Shown in pieces: positions 17,656-27,244 of a DNA stretch of 42,374 nt. The number at the start of each line of letters is the position of its first letter. The stretch's first letter is position 1. The translations under genes were made by a program, and so were the position numbers. The stretch lies in contig JAQUSF010000017.1 in the NCBI GenBank assembly GCA_028715215.1, positions 1-42,374 of the forward strand, written 5' to 3'. The DNA is from Candidatus Zixiibacteriota bacterium (GTDB taxonomy: Bacteria > Zixibacteria > MSB-5A5 > GN15 > FEB-12). The notes beneath the pieces are model-generated. The model searched no databases and had not been told where the DNA came from. It was given only the letters and a program-made list of their open reading frames with translations.

Positions 17656-20600
17656 ATGTTAAAGAAATTCGTTTCTTTACTAATCCTCACCTTATTTATG
17701 TTTTCTTTCATGGCCGTTACTGCCGGAGCGAAATCCAGGATTAAGGACGAACGCTCCGAAAAGCGGTCGCATTACGGCTTCATGTACGGTAAGAAGTTAA
17801 TGCCCATCCCCAGACAAAGTTCACCGGTTATGGTAAAGGATGATTATCGAGTCTCACTTGGCACTTCCGGTGACGGCAATTCCCCCGGCGCAATAGTTGC
17901 TCATACCTTGTACGAGATGCAACAGCCTTCATCGATGGGCCGCCAGATTGACTGGCGTAATCCCAATCCGCAAATTCATATGGCCTATACCCAGATGTTT
18001 GCGGTGGGTGGTCCCCGCTATGCGTCGTACAATGTTTATGACCCCGTTTCGGGTACCTGGCCTTTGACAGCCGATGTTGGCTGCCCTGTTGCGCCTTGGG
18101 GTTTAGGGATGGCAGGCGGTGCCAGTCTTGATGTAAGGCCTGATGGCGGGTCGGTTGTTGCCTGTCACTATCGGACAACCGAAGGTGAACTTGACGATTA
18201 TAACACGACGGTCTATATTGACCAAACCGCGGGCTCAGGTTTGTACTGCGGTTTTGGCAGTGGCAGTTCGGCTCCCAATGACTCGGCTTCCGCCGCCATG
18301 GAACCACCACCGGAATACATCTGGCCGAAACTTGAATACCATATAAACGGCTCTGACACCGTCATCTATGCCCTTTCATGGGAAATGGTGGAATATAATC
18401 TGGGGACACTGGTTCTTTTCAGAAATGTTGGTTCCAATTTACAGGGTTCGTGGGAGACCCATATTATTGATACAATTTTCTATCCTAATCATGCTATTGC
18501 CAGTTCCCGCGTTTCCACAAAAGTAGCCTGTTGCTGGCTGGAAGAAGCGGCTGAAGGTGTAGAGGGTAATAACGATGTCTGGTACTTGGTATCATACGAT
18601 ATGGGTGCCACCTGGAATCCATATTACAAAGTGAATGTCACTAATTACAACCCGTACGAACCGGGTTTTAGAGCCTGGATTGAGCTGTCCTGTTTATATG
18701 ATTCTAAAGACGATTTACACATTGTATGGAACGCCAGTGTATATAATGGGGATGGAACTGAAGCGGATTCAAGAAGTTGCCGACTATTTCACTGGACGGA
18801 GAATACCGATCTTATTAGCACCATTCACGATGCCACCTGGGATCCGATGTTAAATTGTGGTATGGGCGGGCCAAATGTTTTAAATATTGGTCATATAAGT
18901 ATTTCCGTATGCGACTCACTAGGGCTTGATGATCGATTATATGTTATCTGGTCTCAATGGGGCGATCCTGAAAAGGGTGATTCTACTGATTGCGCTGACC
19001 CCATTTTTGTAGGATTTGAGAAAGGTGCCAATGCTGATATTTATATGTCACAATCTAATTTGGATGGTCTTGCTTGGGAAGTCCCTTATAACCTGACCAA
19101 AACCAAAACACCAGGTTGTGACACGACAACAGGTAACGAGTGTGATAATGAAACCTGGTCGAGCATGTCACGTTATTGTATGGATAATAGAGACTGGTCC
19201 GGTTTGGACTGGTCAAGTGCCAGCGAGGCTTTAACTGTAAATCCACGACCCGATCAACCTGAAAAATGGCTTTTTCTAGATGTCTTTTATGTTAACGATG
19301 TTGCTCCCGGTTTATCCGAGCTTGTAGATTCCCGTTCTGAAAACGCAGTTAATTATAATGTTCCCTTAAAGTGGTTCCGATTACCATATGTTTATCGTAA
19401 AGTAGAGAGTAGAATGCATTTATCTCCACGTAAATTAAATTATCCATCCTATATTCGACATGGTGAACAAACTAAGTATTATGTAACTATAGAAAATATT
19501 GGTGATTCTGATTTAGTACTATCAGATATATATATTGAGAAGGTAACATATGAGGATGTTGATTGGCTGGGAATAGATCAAATAAATATGACCATATCTT
19601 GGGGTCCGCCTGATAATATTGATACATTAATCGTTACAGTAAATAAAGATGGTATAATTTATTCACCAGGGACTATTGTCAACCTTGTGGGCCGGGTTGC
19701 TCTTAAAAGAGTAATAGGGGACTATGGGTCATATGATACTACTTATCTGCCTGTAGATATCATGGTTGCTGATACTGTAGTTGATATTATATGGGATACT
19801 ATTTCTACCCTCAAAACGGATTTAGTTGTATCCAGCAACGGTAACATGGGTAAAAGCAATGATGGTTTTGTTAATATGGACTTTGCGAATAATTATTATT
19901 CCTTTGAATGTGACGATTCTTCCAATTATAATAATCGGTCATTAGACACAATCCCCGGGAATGCGGCGGTATATCTATATAGTGCCTCACCGGTTATATT
20001 ATCAGCTCAGATAGAAGGTCCTGATACTCATGTAACAGCCAGCTGGGCGATCTTTAACGAAGAACTGGAATCTCCCAACACATTCAAACCCGTTACCGGT
20101 GAAACACCAAGCGGGGTAAAATTATCTAAACCTGATGATTATTTTTTTCATCATGACTCACTTACCGGTCATTTAAGTTATGAAGCTTTTCATACCGGTT
20201 CTTTTGTTACGGTGGACTCTCACCTGGTGGTGGAGAAAACCTACTACGCTCCGATAGGAGAAACTTATAGCCAGCTTTATTCTTCCATTGTGTCCTTGAT
20301 GCGTATTTTTTCCTATGATGGACAGGCTCATAGTGGTTTAATAATTGGCGAAGCATTTGATTGGGATATACCATCCGACTCGGGTGTTTATAACTTTTCT
20401 GGAGTCATACCAAACTTAGACTTGATTTATATGCAAGGCGGTAATTGGACTGAACCACATGGTGACTCATTGCAATGTGTAAATAATTGTACTCGCACGG
20501 CGGGAGCGATTAGGGTTGGTTACTACACTCAAGCTGAATATAATGCAAATCCTGTCATGGCACATACCGAGCCCATCTGGGGAGGTTATGCAGAACTTAA

Positions 20601-21201
20601 TGAAACCTATGTCTATCCAAGGAAAGTACAAAGTGATTTTGAAGGTGACTATTATTACAAAAAAGAGGGCTTTTTACCCATTGAATTATACAGAAACATG
20701 GTGAATAATTCCGGTCTGAATGCACAACCTTCTTCAGTTATAAAAGACCAGCACATTGTATTAACCTATTTTAACAATTATACTCTCAAGGCTACTGATA
20801 GCTTATTAATCTGGACACTAATGGTGTCAAAACCCCCGATAATGAAGGATATTATTTATTCGACTGAAATTTATGATTCACTATTCTATGAAATCAATCG
20901 TGGTCGATCCTGGTTGATAGCTTCTTTGAGTTCATTGAAGACGAATTTCAAGAGTCACTACTGTATAGGCATGACGGGCAACGCTGATTGCTCGGCTTCC
21001 GAAGACCCGGATATTTCGGATATTACCCGTTTGATTTCGTTCCTGTATCTGCAGGGTGCCGAACTTTGCTGTGTGGCGGAAGCCGACGTTGACAATTCGG
21101 GCGGTAGCGTCCCAACGGTGGGTGATGTCGATATTTCCGACATTACCTATCTGATTGCGCACCTGTATCTTGACCATCGCGCTCTCAAACCCTGCCCGTA
21201 A
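17656..21201 (+). CDS. Large secreted protein with C-terminal dockerin-like double module
   Basis: Signal peptide 'MLKKFVSLLILTLFMFSFMAVTAGA'; C-terminal 'GNADCSASEDPDISDITRLISFLYLQGAELCCVAEADVDNSGG..GDVDISDITYLIAHLYLDH'. Confidence 0.85.
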   Translation: MLKKFVSLLILTLFMFSFMAVTAGAKSRIKDERSEKRSHYGFMYGKKLMPIPRQSSPVMVKDDYRVSLGTSGDGNSPGAIVAHTLYEMQQPSSMGRQIDWRNPNPQIHMAYTQMFAVGGPRYASYNVYDPVSGTWPLTADVGCPVAPWGLGMAGGASLDVRPDGGSVVACHYRTTEGELDDYNTTVYIDQTAGSGLYCGFGSGSSAPNDSASAAMEPPPEYIWPKLEYHINGSDTVIYALSWEMVEYNLGTLVLFRNVGSNLQGSWETHIIDTIFYPNHAIASSRVSTKVACCWLEEAAEGVEGNNDVWYLVSYDMGATWNPYYKVNVTNYNPYEPGFRAWIELSCLYDSKDDLHIVWNASVYNGDGTEADSRSCRLFHWTENTDLISTIHDATWDPMLNCGMGGPNVLNIGHISISVCDSLGLDDRLYVIWSQWGDPEKGDSTDCADPIFVGFEKGANADIYMSQSNLDGLAWEVPYNLTKTKTPGCDTTTGNECDNETWSSMSRYCMDNRDWSGLDWSSASEALTVNPRPDQPEKWLFLDVFYVNDVAPGLSELVDSRSENAVNYNVPLKWFRLPYVYRKVESRMHLSPRKLNYPSYIRHGEQTKYYVTIENIGDSDLVLSDIYIEKVTYEDVDWLGIDQINMTISWGPPDNIDTLIVTVNKDGIIYSPGTIVNLVGRVALKRVIGDYGSYDTTYLPVDIMVADTVVDIIWDTISTLKTDLVVSSNGNMGKSNDGFVNMDFANNYYSFECDDSSNYNNRSLDTIPGNAAVYLYSASPVILSAQIEGPDTHVTASWAIFNEELESPNTFKPVTGETPSGVKLSKPDDYFFHHDSLTGHLSYEAFHTGSFVTVDSHLVVEKTYYAPIGETYSQLYSSIVSLMRIFSYDGQAHSGLIIGEAFDWDIPSDSGVYNFSGVIPNLDLIYMQGGNWTEPHGDSLQCVNNCTRTAGAIRVGYYTQAEYNANPVMAHTEPIWGGYAELNETYVYPRKVQSDFEGDYYYKKEGFLPIELYRNMVNNSGLNAQPSSVIKDQHIVLTYFNNYTLKATDSLLIWTLMVSKPPIMKDIIYSTEIYDSLFYEINRGRSWLIASLSSLKTNFKSHYCIGMTGNADCSASEDPDISDITRLISFLYLQGAELCCVAEADVDNSGGSVPTVGDVDISDITYLIAHLYLDHRALKPCP

Positions 21202-21258
21202 GATGAAAAAAAGGAAGGAATAGCTCAGTTAAACCGGTTTAATTAATCGTCAAGAAAT

Positions 21259-21295
21259 GGGAGCAATACAATTTATGAGTATTGCTCCTTTTTTA
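21259..21295 (+). terminator. Rho-independent terminator
   Basis: GGAGCAATAC-9nt-GTATTGCTCC followed by T6. Confidence 0.9.
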
Positions 21296-21566
21296 AAGTT
21301 ATTAAGCTGGACTTTTTAATAGTCAGGATTTGGCTTTTTTCATAACATGGCCACTACCCGACCTTAAAAGTCATACGAGTTTATCTCATAAACAGTATAT
21401 ACTTAAGCAGAATCAAAAATTAAAAAAATAACTTTTTCAAAATAATTTACGTAATGGATAGAGACCGGTTTGAAGGGTGGTCTGAAAGATTAAAAATCCG
21501 GCTATATACTGCGGATTATTTTGAATAAATTACCACTTGCGGGGTAACAGGTAAAAAGGAGATAAT

Positions 21567-21956
21567 ATGTCTGGTGCAATTGTTCCATTAATCGCCGCAG
21601 CCGTCAAAAAGCGGCGGGAACGCGAGGAAGAAGATATGAGCCGTTACAGCAATGCTGATCTTGAGGGCTGGGAATTTAAAATTGTCCACTCTGCTTTTGG
21701 CAAGTTTAGTAATCCCGGAGCCATCCGGGAACTCTGTGAACAGGAAGCCAAAGCCGGGTGGGAAATGCTGGAAAAATTCGATAATTACCGGATTCGTTTT
21801 AAACGGCGGATTGAGAAACGCTCGATGGATCAGTTTCTTGAAAATGACCCATACCGCATCGAAACCAGAACGGCCGGTGTTTCGGTCATGCTGATATTGG
21901 GTGTGACCTTATTAATTGCCGGGATATTAATTACTTTAATTCTGGCAAATCATTAA
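21567..21956 (+). CDS. Small protein with C-terminal TM helix, conserved-hypothetical type
   Basis: 'WEFKIVHSAFGKFSNPGAIRELCEQEAKAGWEMLEKFDNYRIRFKR' then a TM segment; RBS AAAAGGAG. Confidence 0.75.
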   Translation: MSGAIVPLIAAAVKKRREREEEDMSRYSNADLEGWEFKIVHSAFGKFSNPGAIRELCEQEAKAGWEMLEKFDNYRIRFKRRIEKRSMDQFLENDPYRIETRTAGVSVMLILGVTLLIAGILITLILANH

Positions 21957-21968
21957 GAGAATTGTTTT

Positions 21969-22370
21969 ATGCCGTTTTGTCCCAGATGCCGGTACGAATA
22001 TAAGCCGGGCGTAACTGTGTGCCCCGACTGCAATGAAAAGCTGGTCGATGCCCTGCCGGAAGAGGAAACTAAAGATGAGATAACGGAACACGATGACTGG
22101 ATAGAGCTGGCGCTGCTGACTTCTTTGCCTTCGGTGGAGATGCTTCTTGAAGTGTTGCGCGAGAAGAATATCCCGGCGGTTATTCAATCCGACACCGGGT
22201 ATTTCGGGACGACCGGCCAGATGGGACCTTCCTCATACCAGCCGGCTGGGGGAAAGTACTCGCTTTACGTGCCGGAGGCATTTGTCATCGATACCGACCG
22301 TGAAGCCGGACTCCTTCTGGGCAAGGAATGGGATGATGCGAAGCTTTATGATATTGAGGCGGAGGAGTAG
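21969..22370 (+). CDS. Zinc-ribbon protein with DUF2007-like signal-transducing domain
   Basis: 'CPRCRYEYKPGVTVCPDC' plus 'WIELALLTSLPSVEMLLEVLREKNIPAVIQSD..LYVPEAFVIDTDREAGLLL'. Confidence 0.75.
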   Translation: MPFCPRCRYEYKPGVTVCPDCNEKLVDALPEEETKDEITEHDDWIELALLTSLPSVEMLLEVLREKNIPAVIQSDTGYFGTTGQMGPSSYQPAGGKYSLYVPEAFVIDTDREAGLLLGKEWDDAKLYDIEAEE

Positions 22371-22419
22371 CGTGTATTGTACTCGGTCTTAAGGTTTGAT
22401 AACTGAAAAAGGGAAAGCG

Positions 22420-22614
22420 ATGTTGAGTTTTATTTTATGGTTGATATTGCTGGCGCTGTGCTGGCCGCTGGCGCTTGTAGCTGTTATTCTTTTTCCGCTG
22501 GTCTGGCTTCTGGTGTTGCCTTTTCGCATTCTGGGAATGGCGGTAGAGGGGATACTGGAATTTTTAAGAGCCCTAATCATGCTGCCGTCGCGGGTGCTCG
22601 GAGGAAGAAGGTGA
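22420..22614 (+). CDS. Small membrane protein
   Basis: MLSFILWLILLALCWPLALVAVILFPLVWLLVLPFRILGMAVEG...; ATG at 22420 (GGGAAAGCG upstream) preferred over TTG 22396. Confidence 0.6.
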   Translation: MLSFILWLILLALCWPLALVAVILFPLVWLLVLPFRILGMAVEGILEFLRALIMLPSRVLGGRR

Positions 22615-22713
22615 CGTATTTGAATTTTTTATATTCAATCGTATTCCCCGGGTGGTAAAGGATATTTTATTTCACGCTTGCCTTGGTCAGTAAATTAATG
22701 TAGTCATACAACC

Positions 22714-23391
22714 GTGGGAAACCAGTCTTTTTTAAAAAACTGCTTTTTGTGTCATGGGCTGGATAAAAGTGAACTTGATACCCTGGCCCGTATCGCCATC
22801 GTCAGGAAGGTTGCATCCGGCGAGGTGCTTTTTTTAGAAGGCGACCCGGCGGCGGGCTTTTTTGTCCTATTGTCCGGCCGGGTGCGCATATATAAAGCCT
22901 CGCCCGAGGGCAAAGAGTTCACCCTGCACCATATTAGCCCGGGGCAGATGTTTGCCGAAGCGGTTCTTTTCCGAGGCAATACTTATCCAGCCAATGCCGC
23001 CGCCGTAGAAAATTCTCTGGTGGCATTCATTCCCAAAGACAAATTTATTTCCCTAATAACCACCTCGCCCCAGATATCCATGAAAATGCTCAGCTCCCTG
23101 TCCGGATTTATCCGCCAGTTCAACCAGCAGGTCGAGGACCTTTCCCTGAAGGAGGTTTCCGCCCGGCTGGCGTCGTATTTTTTGAAAAAAGCGGCCGGCA
23201 GCGGCAGTAATGTCTTTATACTGGATATCAGCAAGTCGGAGCTGGCGCGGATGCTGGGCACCATCAGCGCGACGCTGTCCCGCAACCTTAAGAAAATGAA
23301 AGAGTTAGGGATTGTCCGGGTTGACGGCCAGACCATCACTATACTTGATATGGACCGCCTGGCGACTCTCGCCGGGGACAATAAAATTTAA
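22714..23391 (+). CDS. Crp/Fnr-family transcriptional regulator
   Basis: cNMP-binding-like 'VASGEVLFLEGDPAAGFFVLLSGRVRIYKASPEGKEFTLHHISPGQMFAE' and HTH 'SKSELARMLGTISATLSRNLKKMKELGIV'; GTG start. Confidence 0.93.
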   Translation: MGNQSFLKNCFLCHGLDKSELDTLARIAIVRKVASGEVLFLEGDPAAGFFVLLSGRVRIYKASPEGKEFTLHHISPGQMFAEAVLFRGNTYPANAAAVENSLVAFIPKDKFISLITTSPQISMKMLSSLSGFIRQFNQQVEDLSLKEVSARLASYFLKKAAGSGSNVFILDISKSELARMLGTISATLSRNLKKMKELGIVRVDGQTITILDMDRLATLAGDNKI

Positions 23392-23397
23392 CCCCTT

Positions 23398-23411
23398 TTG
23401 ACTTAAATCAA
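23398..23411. promoter_or_regulatory. FNR/HcpR-type binding box
   Basis: TTGACTTAAATCAA = TTGAC-N4-ATCAA; lies between the Crp/Fnr gene and the downstream cluster, about 70 bp from ATG 23473. Confidence 0.7.
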
Positions 23412-23472
23412 AGACTAATTTAGTCCAATTTCCGATCTTTCTGACGTAATTATTTCTATGCAAGGAGATAAA

Positions 23473-24255
23473 ATGGCAGTCAGAAAGATTGTGAAGATAG
23501 ACGAAGAAAAATGTGACGGTTGCGGATTGTGCGTTCCGGCTTGCGCCGAGGGAGCGATACAGATAATCGAAGGTAAGGCAAAGATTGTCAATGAAAGGTA
23601 CTGTGATGGTCTGGGCGCCTGTCTCGGTGAATGTCCCCGGGGGGCGATTACGGTTGAAGAACGGGAAGCGATGGCTTATAACCAGGCCGCGGTCGAAAAA
23701 CACCTGGCTCTTTTGAAACGGAAACCTGTTCCTCTTCAAACTATTTCTGCCGGTTGCCCCGGTTCAACGGCACGTCAATTCAAGGCTTCGTCGACGGCGG
23801 CAGCAGAAAAATCATCTCCGGCAAGTGTCACCCGGTTGAGTCACTGGCCGGTTCAGTTAAGGCTTGTCCCGCCACAGGCTCCTTTTTTGAAAAAGGCCGA
23901 CATCCTGATCTGCGCTGACTGCGTACCTTTTGCCGTTCCCGATTTTCATGAACGGTATCTTGCCGGGCGGGCAGTGCTGGTTGGTTGTCCCAAGCTCGAC
24001 GATTTAAATTACTATTACGAAAAGCTGAAAGCTCTTTTTGCCGAGGCATCGCCAGGAAAAATAACGGTTTTGAAAATGGAAGTCCCCTGTTGCTCCGGTA
24101 TCGCCCAGGCGGTAATAAAGGCGCGTCATGAGGTCTGTGAACAGGTACCGGTGGACATATACACTATCGGGATTCAGGGCGGTTACCGCCGTGAATCCCT
24201 TTCTTCTAAACTCTCTATCAAGGAATTTAGTATCGATGACGGAAAGCGTTTATAA
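23473..24255 (+). CDS. 4Fe-4S ferredoxin-domain protein (FrdX-like)
   Basis: 'CDGCGLCVPACAEGAI', 'YCDGLGACLGECPRGAI', C-terminal 'CADCVPFAVPDFHERYLAGRAVLVGCPKLDD...MEVPCCSGI'. RBS AAGGAG places start at 23473. Confidence 0.88.
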   Translation: MAVRKIVKIDEEKCDGCGLCVPACAEGAIQIIEGKAKIVNERYCDGLGACLGECPRGAITVEEREAMAYNQAAVEKHLALLKRKPVPLQTISAGCPGSTARQFKASSTAAAEKSSPASVTRLSHWPVQLRLVPPQAPFLKKADILICADCVPFAVPDFHERYLAGRAVLVGCPKLDDLNYYYEKLKALFAEASPGKITVLKMEVPCCSGIAQAVIKARHEVCEQVPVDIYTIGIQGGYRRESLSSKLSIKEFSIDDGKRL

Positions 24256-25399
24256 CAAGCGTGAATCGCGACCCGGAACTCGAAAAATCGATAGAACCAG
24301 GCTGAAACGAAATCATGATAAACCGGGTCAGCGCTACCGTTTTCTTATCCAGAGTGCCTTCAGCCTTTTATGCCTCTGGCTCGGAGTGGAATTTTATTTT
24401 TTTATCAGGTATCTTGAAACGAACGGCGCCTCCGGCTGGACCTACCGGCCGCCGGGAGTGGAAGGTTTTCTGCCCATAAGTTCCCTGATGAGCCTGTATC
24501 ATTTTTTTATCAGCGGTGAAATTCACCCGGCTCATCCGGCCGGGCTGGTTATTCTAGTAGCCATATTGCTTGTCTCGCTGTTATTCGGCAAGGCTTTTTG
24601 TTCCTGGTTATGTCCGGTGGGTTTTATCTCGGAGTTACTCGGCCATATCAGCCGGGTGGTGTTCAAACGGAACCTTAAACTGCCGGGGATCTTGGACTAT
24701 CCGTTGCGCGGTATTAAATACCTGCTTTTGGGCTTTTTTATCTATTCGATTTTCTTTTTAATGACGCCACCGGCTCTGGAGGCTTTTCTGGGAAGTCCCT
24801 ACAACCTCGTTGCCGACATCAAAATGTATTATTTCTTTGCGGAAATATCACAAACGGCGCTACTGGTAATCGGAGGTTTATTGTTACTTTCTTTAATATT
24901 CAGGAATTTCTGGTGTCGGTATCTGTGTCCATATGGAGCCCTGCTGGGGATATTGGCGCTTTTAAGCCCGAACAGGATAAAAAGAAATGCCCCCAACTGC
25001 ATCGACTGTGGCCGGTGTGCGCGCGTCTGCCCGTCGTTTATTAAAGTCGATAAGGTCAAAACGGTCATATCCGATGAATGTACGACCTGCCTGCAATGCG
25101 TCGAGGTGTGCCCGGTCAAAGAAACGCTTGAATACCAGTCGCTTCTGACCCGTCGCCCTTTCCCGGTTAAAAAGGTTGCCCTGGGCGTCGTTTTGCTTTT
25201 TATTGTTATAACGGGTATGGGGATGGTGACCGGTCTCTGGCGGAATAATATCACGACCGATGAATATCTCCATCACCAGAAATATTTAAAAAGTTACAGC
25301 CATCCCACCGGTACAGGGGAAATAATGGATTATAATCAACGGGCAGGTTCGGGGGAGGCGAAATCGAAGCCCTGGGAGAAGGAGACAGATAATGAGTGA
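24236..25399 (+). CDS. NapH/NosR-type polyferredoxin membrane protein
   Basis: TM helices with 'FCSWLCPVGFISELLG', 'FWCRYLCPYGALLG' and two 4Fe-4S motifs 'CIDCGRCARVCP', 'CTTCLQCVEVCP'. Start at 24236 overlaps the previous CDS. Confidence 0.87.
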   Translation: MTESVYNKRESRPGTRKIDRTRLKRNHDKPGQRYRFLIQSAFSLLCLWLGVEFYFFIRYLETNGASGWTYRPPGVEGFLPISSLMSLYHFFISGEIHPAHPAGLVILVAILLVSLLFGKAFCSWLCPVGFISELLGHISRVVFKRNLKLPGILDYPLRGIKYLLLGFFIYSIFFLMTPPALEAFLGSPYNLVADIKMYYFFAEISQTALLVIGGLLLLSLIFRNFWCRYLCPYGALLGILALLSPNRIKRNAPNCIDCGRCARVCPSFIKVDKVKTVISDECTTCLQCVEVCPVKETLEYQSLLTRRPFPVKKVALGVVLLFIVITGMGMVTGLWRNNITTDEYLHHQKYLKSYSHPTGTGEIMDYNQRAGSGEAKSKPWEKETDNE

Positions 25400-26636
25400 A
25401 CTTATCGATAACGTGCGGAGACGTCGGGACCTCCTGAAACACCTGATTTTACAGTTGCATAAGGGGGAAGCTCCGCAGGCGGTCAAGACCCAGTTGATCA
25501 GGCTGCTGGGGTCGGTGCCGTATGGCGAGGTGGTCCAGGTAGAGCAGGAACTGATCTCCGAAGGATTGCCGGAAGAAGAAGTGCTTCGTCTGTGCGATAT
25601 CCATTCCGCCGCCATGAAAGGTCAAATCAGCCAGGAAGGCGCTAAAGTGGCTCCTCCCGGCCACCCGGTTCATACCTTTAGAAAAGAGAACCAGGCTCTC
25701 ACCTGGGAAATCGAAGCCCTGAAAAAGATATTCGAATCCCTCGAAAAGCAGACCGACATCGGTGACATCAATGATTTGATACAACAGCTCCGGTTGCATT
25801 TTAATGCTTTAAGGGATGTCGAGAAACATTATCAGCGCAAAGAAAACCTTCTTTTTCCATATCTTGAGAAGCATGGTATAACGGGGCCGCCCAAGGTCAT
25901 GTGGGGTAAACACGACGAGGTCCGGGAATTATTAAAAGCCGCCGGGGAAGCTTTGCTCAATATCAACCGGCTGGACAGAGAAGAATTCAAATCGGTGACA
26001 GCGTTATTGCTGAAACCGGCGGTCGAGGCGGTTGAAGAAATGATTTTCAAGGAAGAAGAGATTCTTTTTCCGATGTCGCTGGATACTCTCGAAGAAAGGG
26101 AGTGGTACAGCATTTACCGGCAGAGTCTGGAAATAGGTTTCTGTCTTTATGACCCCGTAGATGAATGGCGACCCGAAACAGGGATTGATGAAGAACCGGA
26201 AACCGGGGATGCCCGGGTGCAGTTGCCCTCCGGCAGCTTCACCCCGGAGGAGCTGAATGCCATATTAAATACCATTCCCTTCGATTTGACATTCGTTGAC
26301 CGGGATGATACGGTACGTTATTTTACCCAGGGACGGGAACGCATTTTTGCCCGCAACCGGGCTATCCTGGGGCGCAAGGTCCAGCTCTGTCATCCCCCAG
26401 CCAGTGTCCATGTTGTTCAGAAGATAATCGATGATTTTCGTACCGGTCGCCAGGACCGGGCGCCGTTCTGGATAAATCTGAAAGGACATTTTATTCATAT
26501 AGAATATTTTGCCTTGCGCGACAGCGAGGGACGCTATCTGGGAACGCTCGAGGTCAGCCAGGATTTGACCGGGAAAAGGAGTCTTGAGGGTGAGCAGCGC
26601 CTGCTGGCTTACGGGACGAAAAAATCCGAAGGATAA
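25392..26636 (+). CDS. DUF438 / hemerythrin-like / PAS domain protein
   Basis: N-terminal DUF438-like helix bundle; 'HYQRKENLLFPYLEKHGITGPPKVMWGKHDEVRELL..KEEEILFPM'; PAS 'LNTIPFDLTFVDRDDTVRYFTQG..RAILGRKVQLCHPPASVHVVQKII'. Confidence 0.87.
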   Translation: MSELIDNVRRRRDLLKHLILQLHKGEAPQAVKTQLIRLLGSVPYGEVVQVEQELISEGLPEEEVLRLCDIHSAAMKGQISQEGAKVAPPGHPVHTFRKENQALTWEIEALKKIFESLEKQTDIGDINDLIQQLRLHFNALRDVEKHYQRKENLLFPYLEKHGITGPPKVMWGKHDEVRELLKAAGEALLNINRLDREEFKSVTALLLKPAVEAVEEMIFKEEEILFPMSLDTLEEREWYSIYRQSLEIGFCLYDPVDEWRPETGIDEEPETGDARVQLPSGSFTPEELNAILNTIPFDLTFVDRDDTVRYFTQGRERIFARNRAILGRKVQLCHPPASVHVVQKIIDDFRTGRQDRAPFWINLKGHFIHIEYFALRDSEGRYLGTLEVSQDLTGKRSLEGEQRLLAYGTKKSEG

Positions 26637-26647
26637 AGGTTCAGGAT

Positions 26648-27160
26648 ATGATAATAACTCCGGAAACCCGTATCGGCGCCCTGCTGGATAATTACCCGCA
26701 ACTCGAGGAAGTACTAATCAAGGCGGCTCCGCCTTTTGCGAAACTTCGCAATCCCGTCCTCAGGAAAACTATCGCCCGGGTCACGACTCTTCGCCAGGCG
26801 GCCCTGGTCGGCGGCATAAGCCTGGCTGAGCTTATAAACACCCTGCGACGGGCGGCCGGTGAAGCAGGCATGGATACAGTATTTGAAGATACGCCCGTGC
26901 TTTACGGTAACACCCCGGTATGGTTAAAGAAAGAGCGGGTTGTTCGAAGTTTCGACGCCCGGCCGATGATTCAAAACGGGGAACAGCCCCTGGGACCGGT
27001 GATGCGGCAGCTTAACGACCTGAAGCCCGGTGAAATTTTAGAGCTGATAACACCGTTTGTCCCGGCTCCGCTTATTGACAAAGCCCGCCAAAAAGGTTTT
27101 GATATATGGTATAAGGAGGAAAAACCGCATCTTTTTAAAACCTATTTTTGTCGGCCATAA
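26648..27160 (+). CDS. DUF1858 + DUF2249 domain protein
   Basis: 'ITPETRIGALLDNYPQLEEVLIKAAPPFAKLRNPVLRKTIARVTTLRQAALVGGISLAELINTLR' and 'SFDARPMIQNGEQPLGPVMRQLNDLKPGEILELITPFVPAPLID'. Confidence 0.85.
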   Translation: MIITPETRIGALLDNYPQLEEVLIKAAPPFAKLRNPVLRKTIARVTTLRQAALVGGISLAELINTLRRAAGEAGMDTVFEDTPVLYGNTPVWLKKERVVRSFDARPMIQNGEQPLGPVMRQLNDLKPGEILELITPFVPAPLIDKARQKGFDIWYKEEKPHLFKTYFCRP

Positions 27161-27244
27161 TTTTTCATGGTTGCTGTCGAATTATTGTAGTTTTTTCACT
27201 AAAAAATCGCATAGTCTTTAAAAAAATATAAGAGGAGAACGAAG

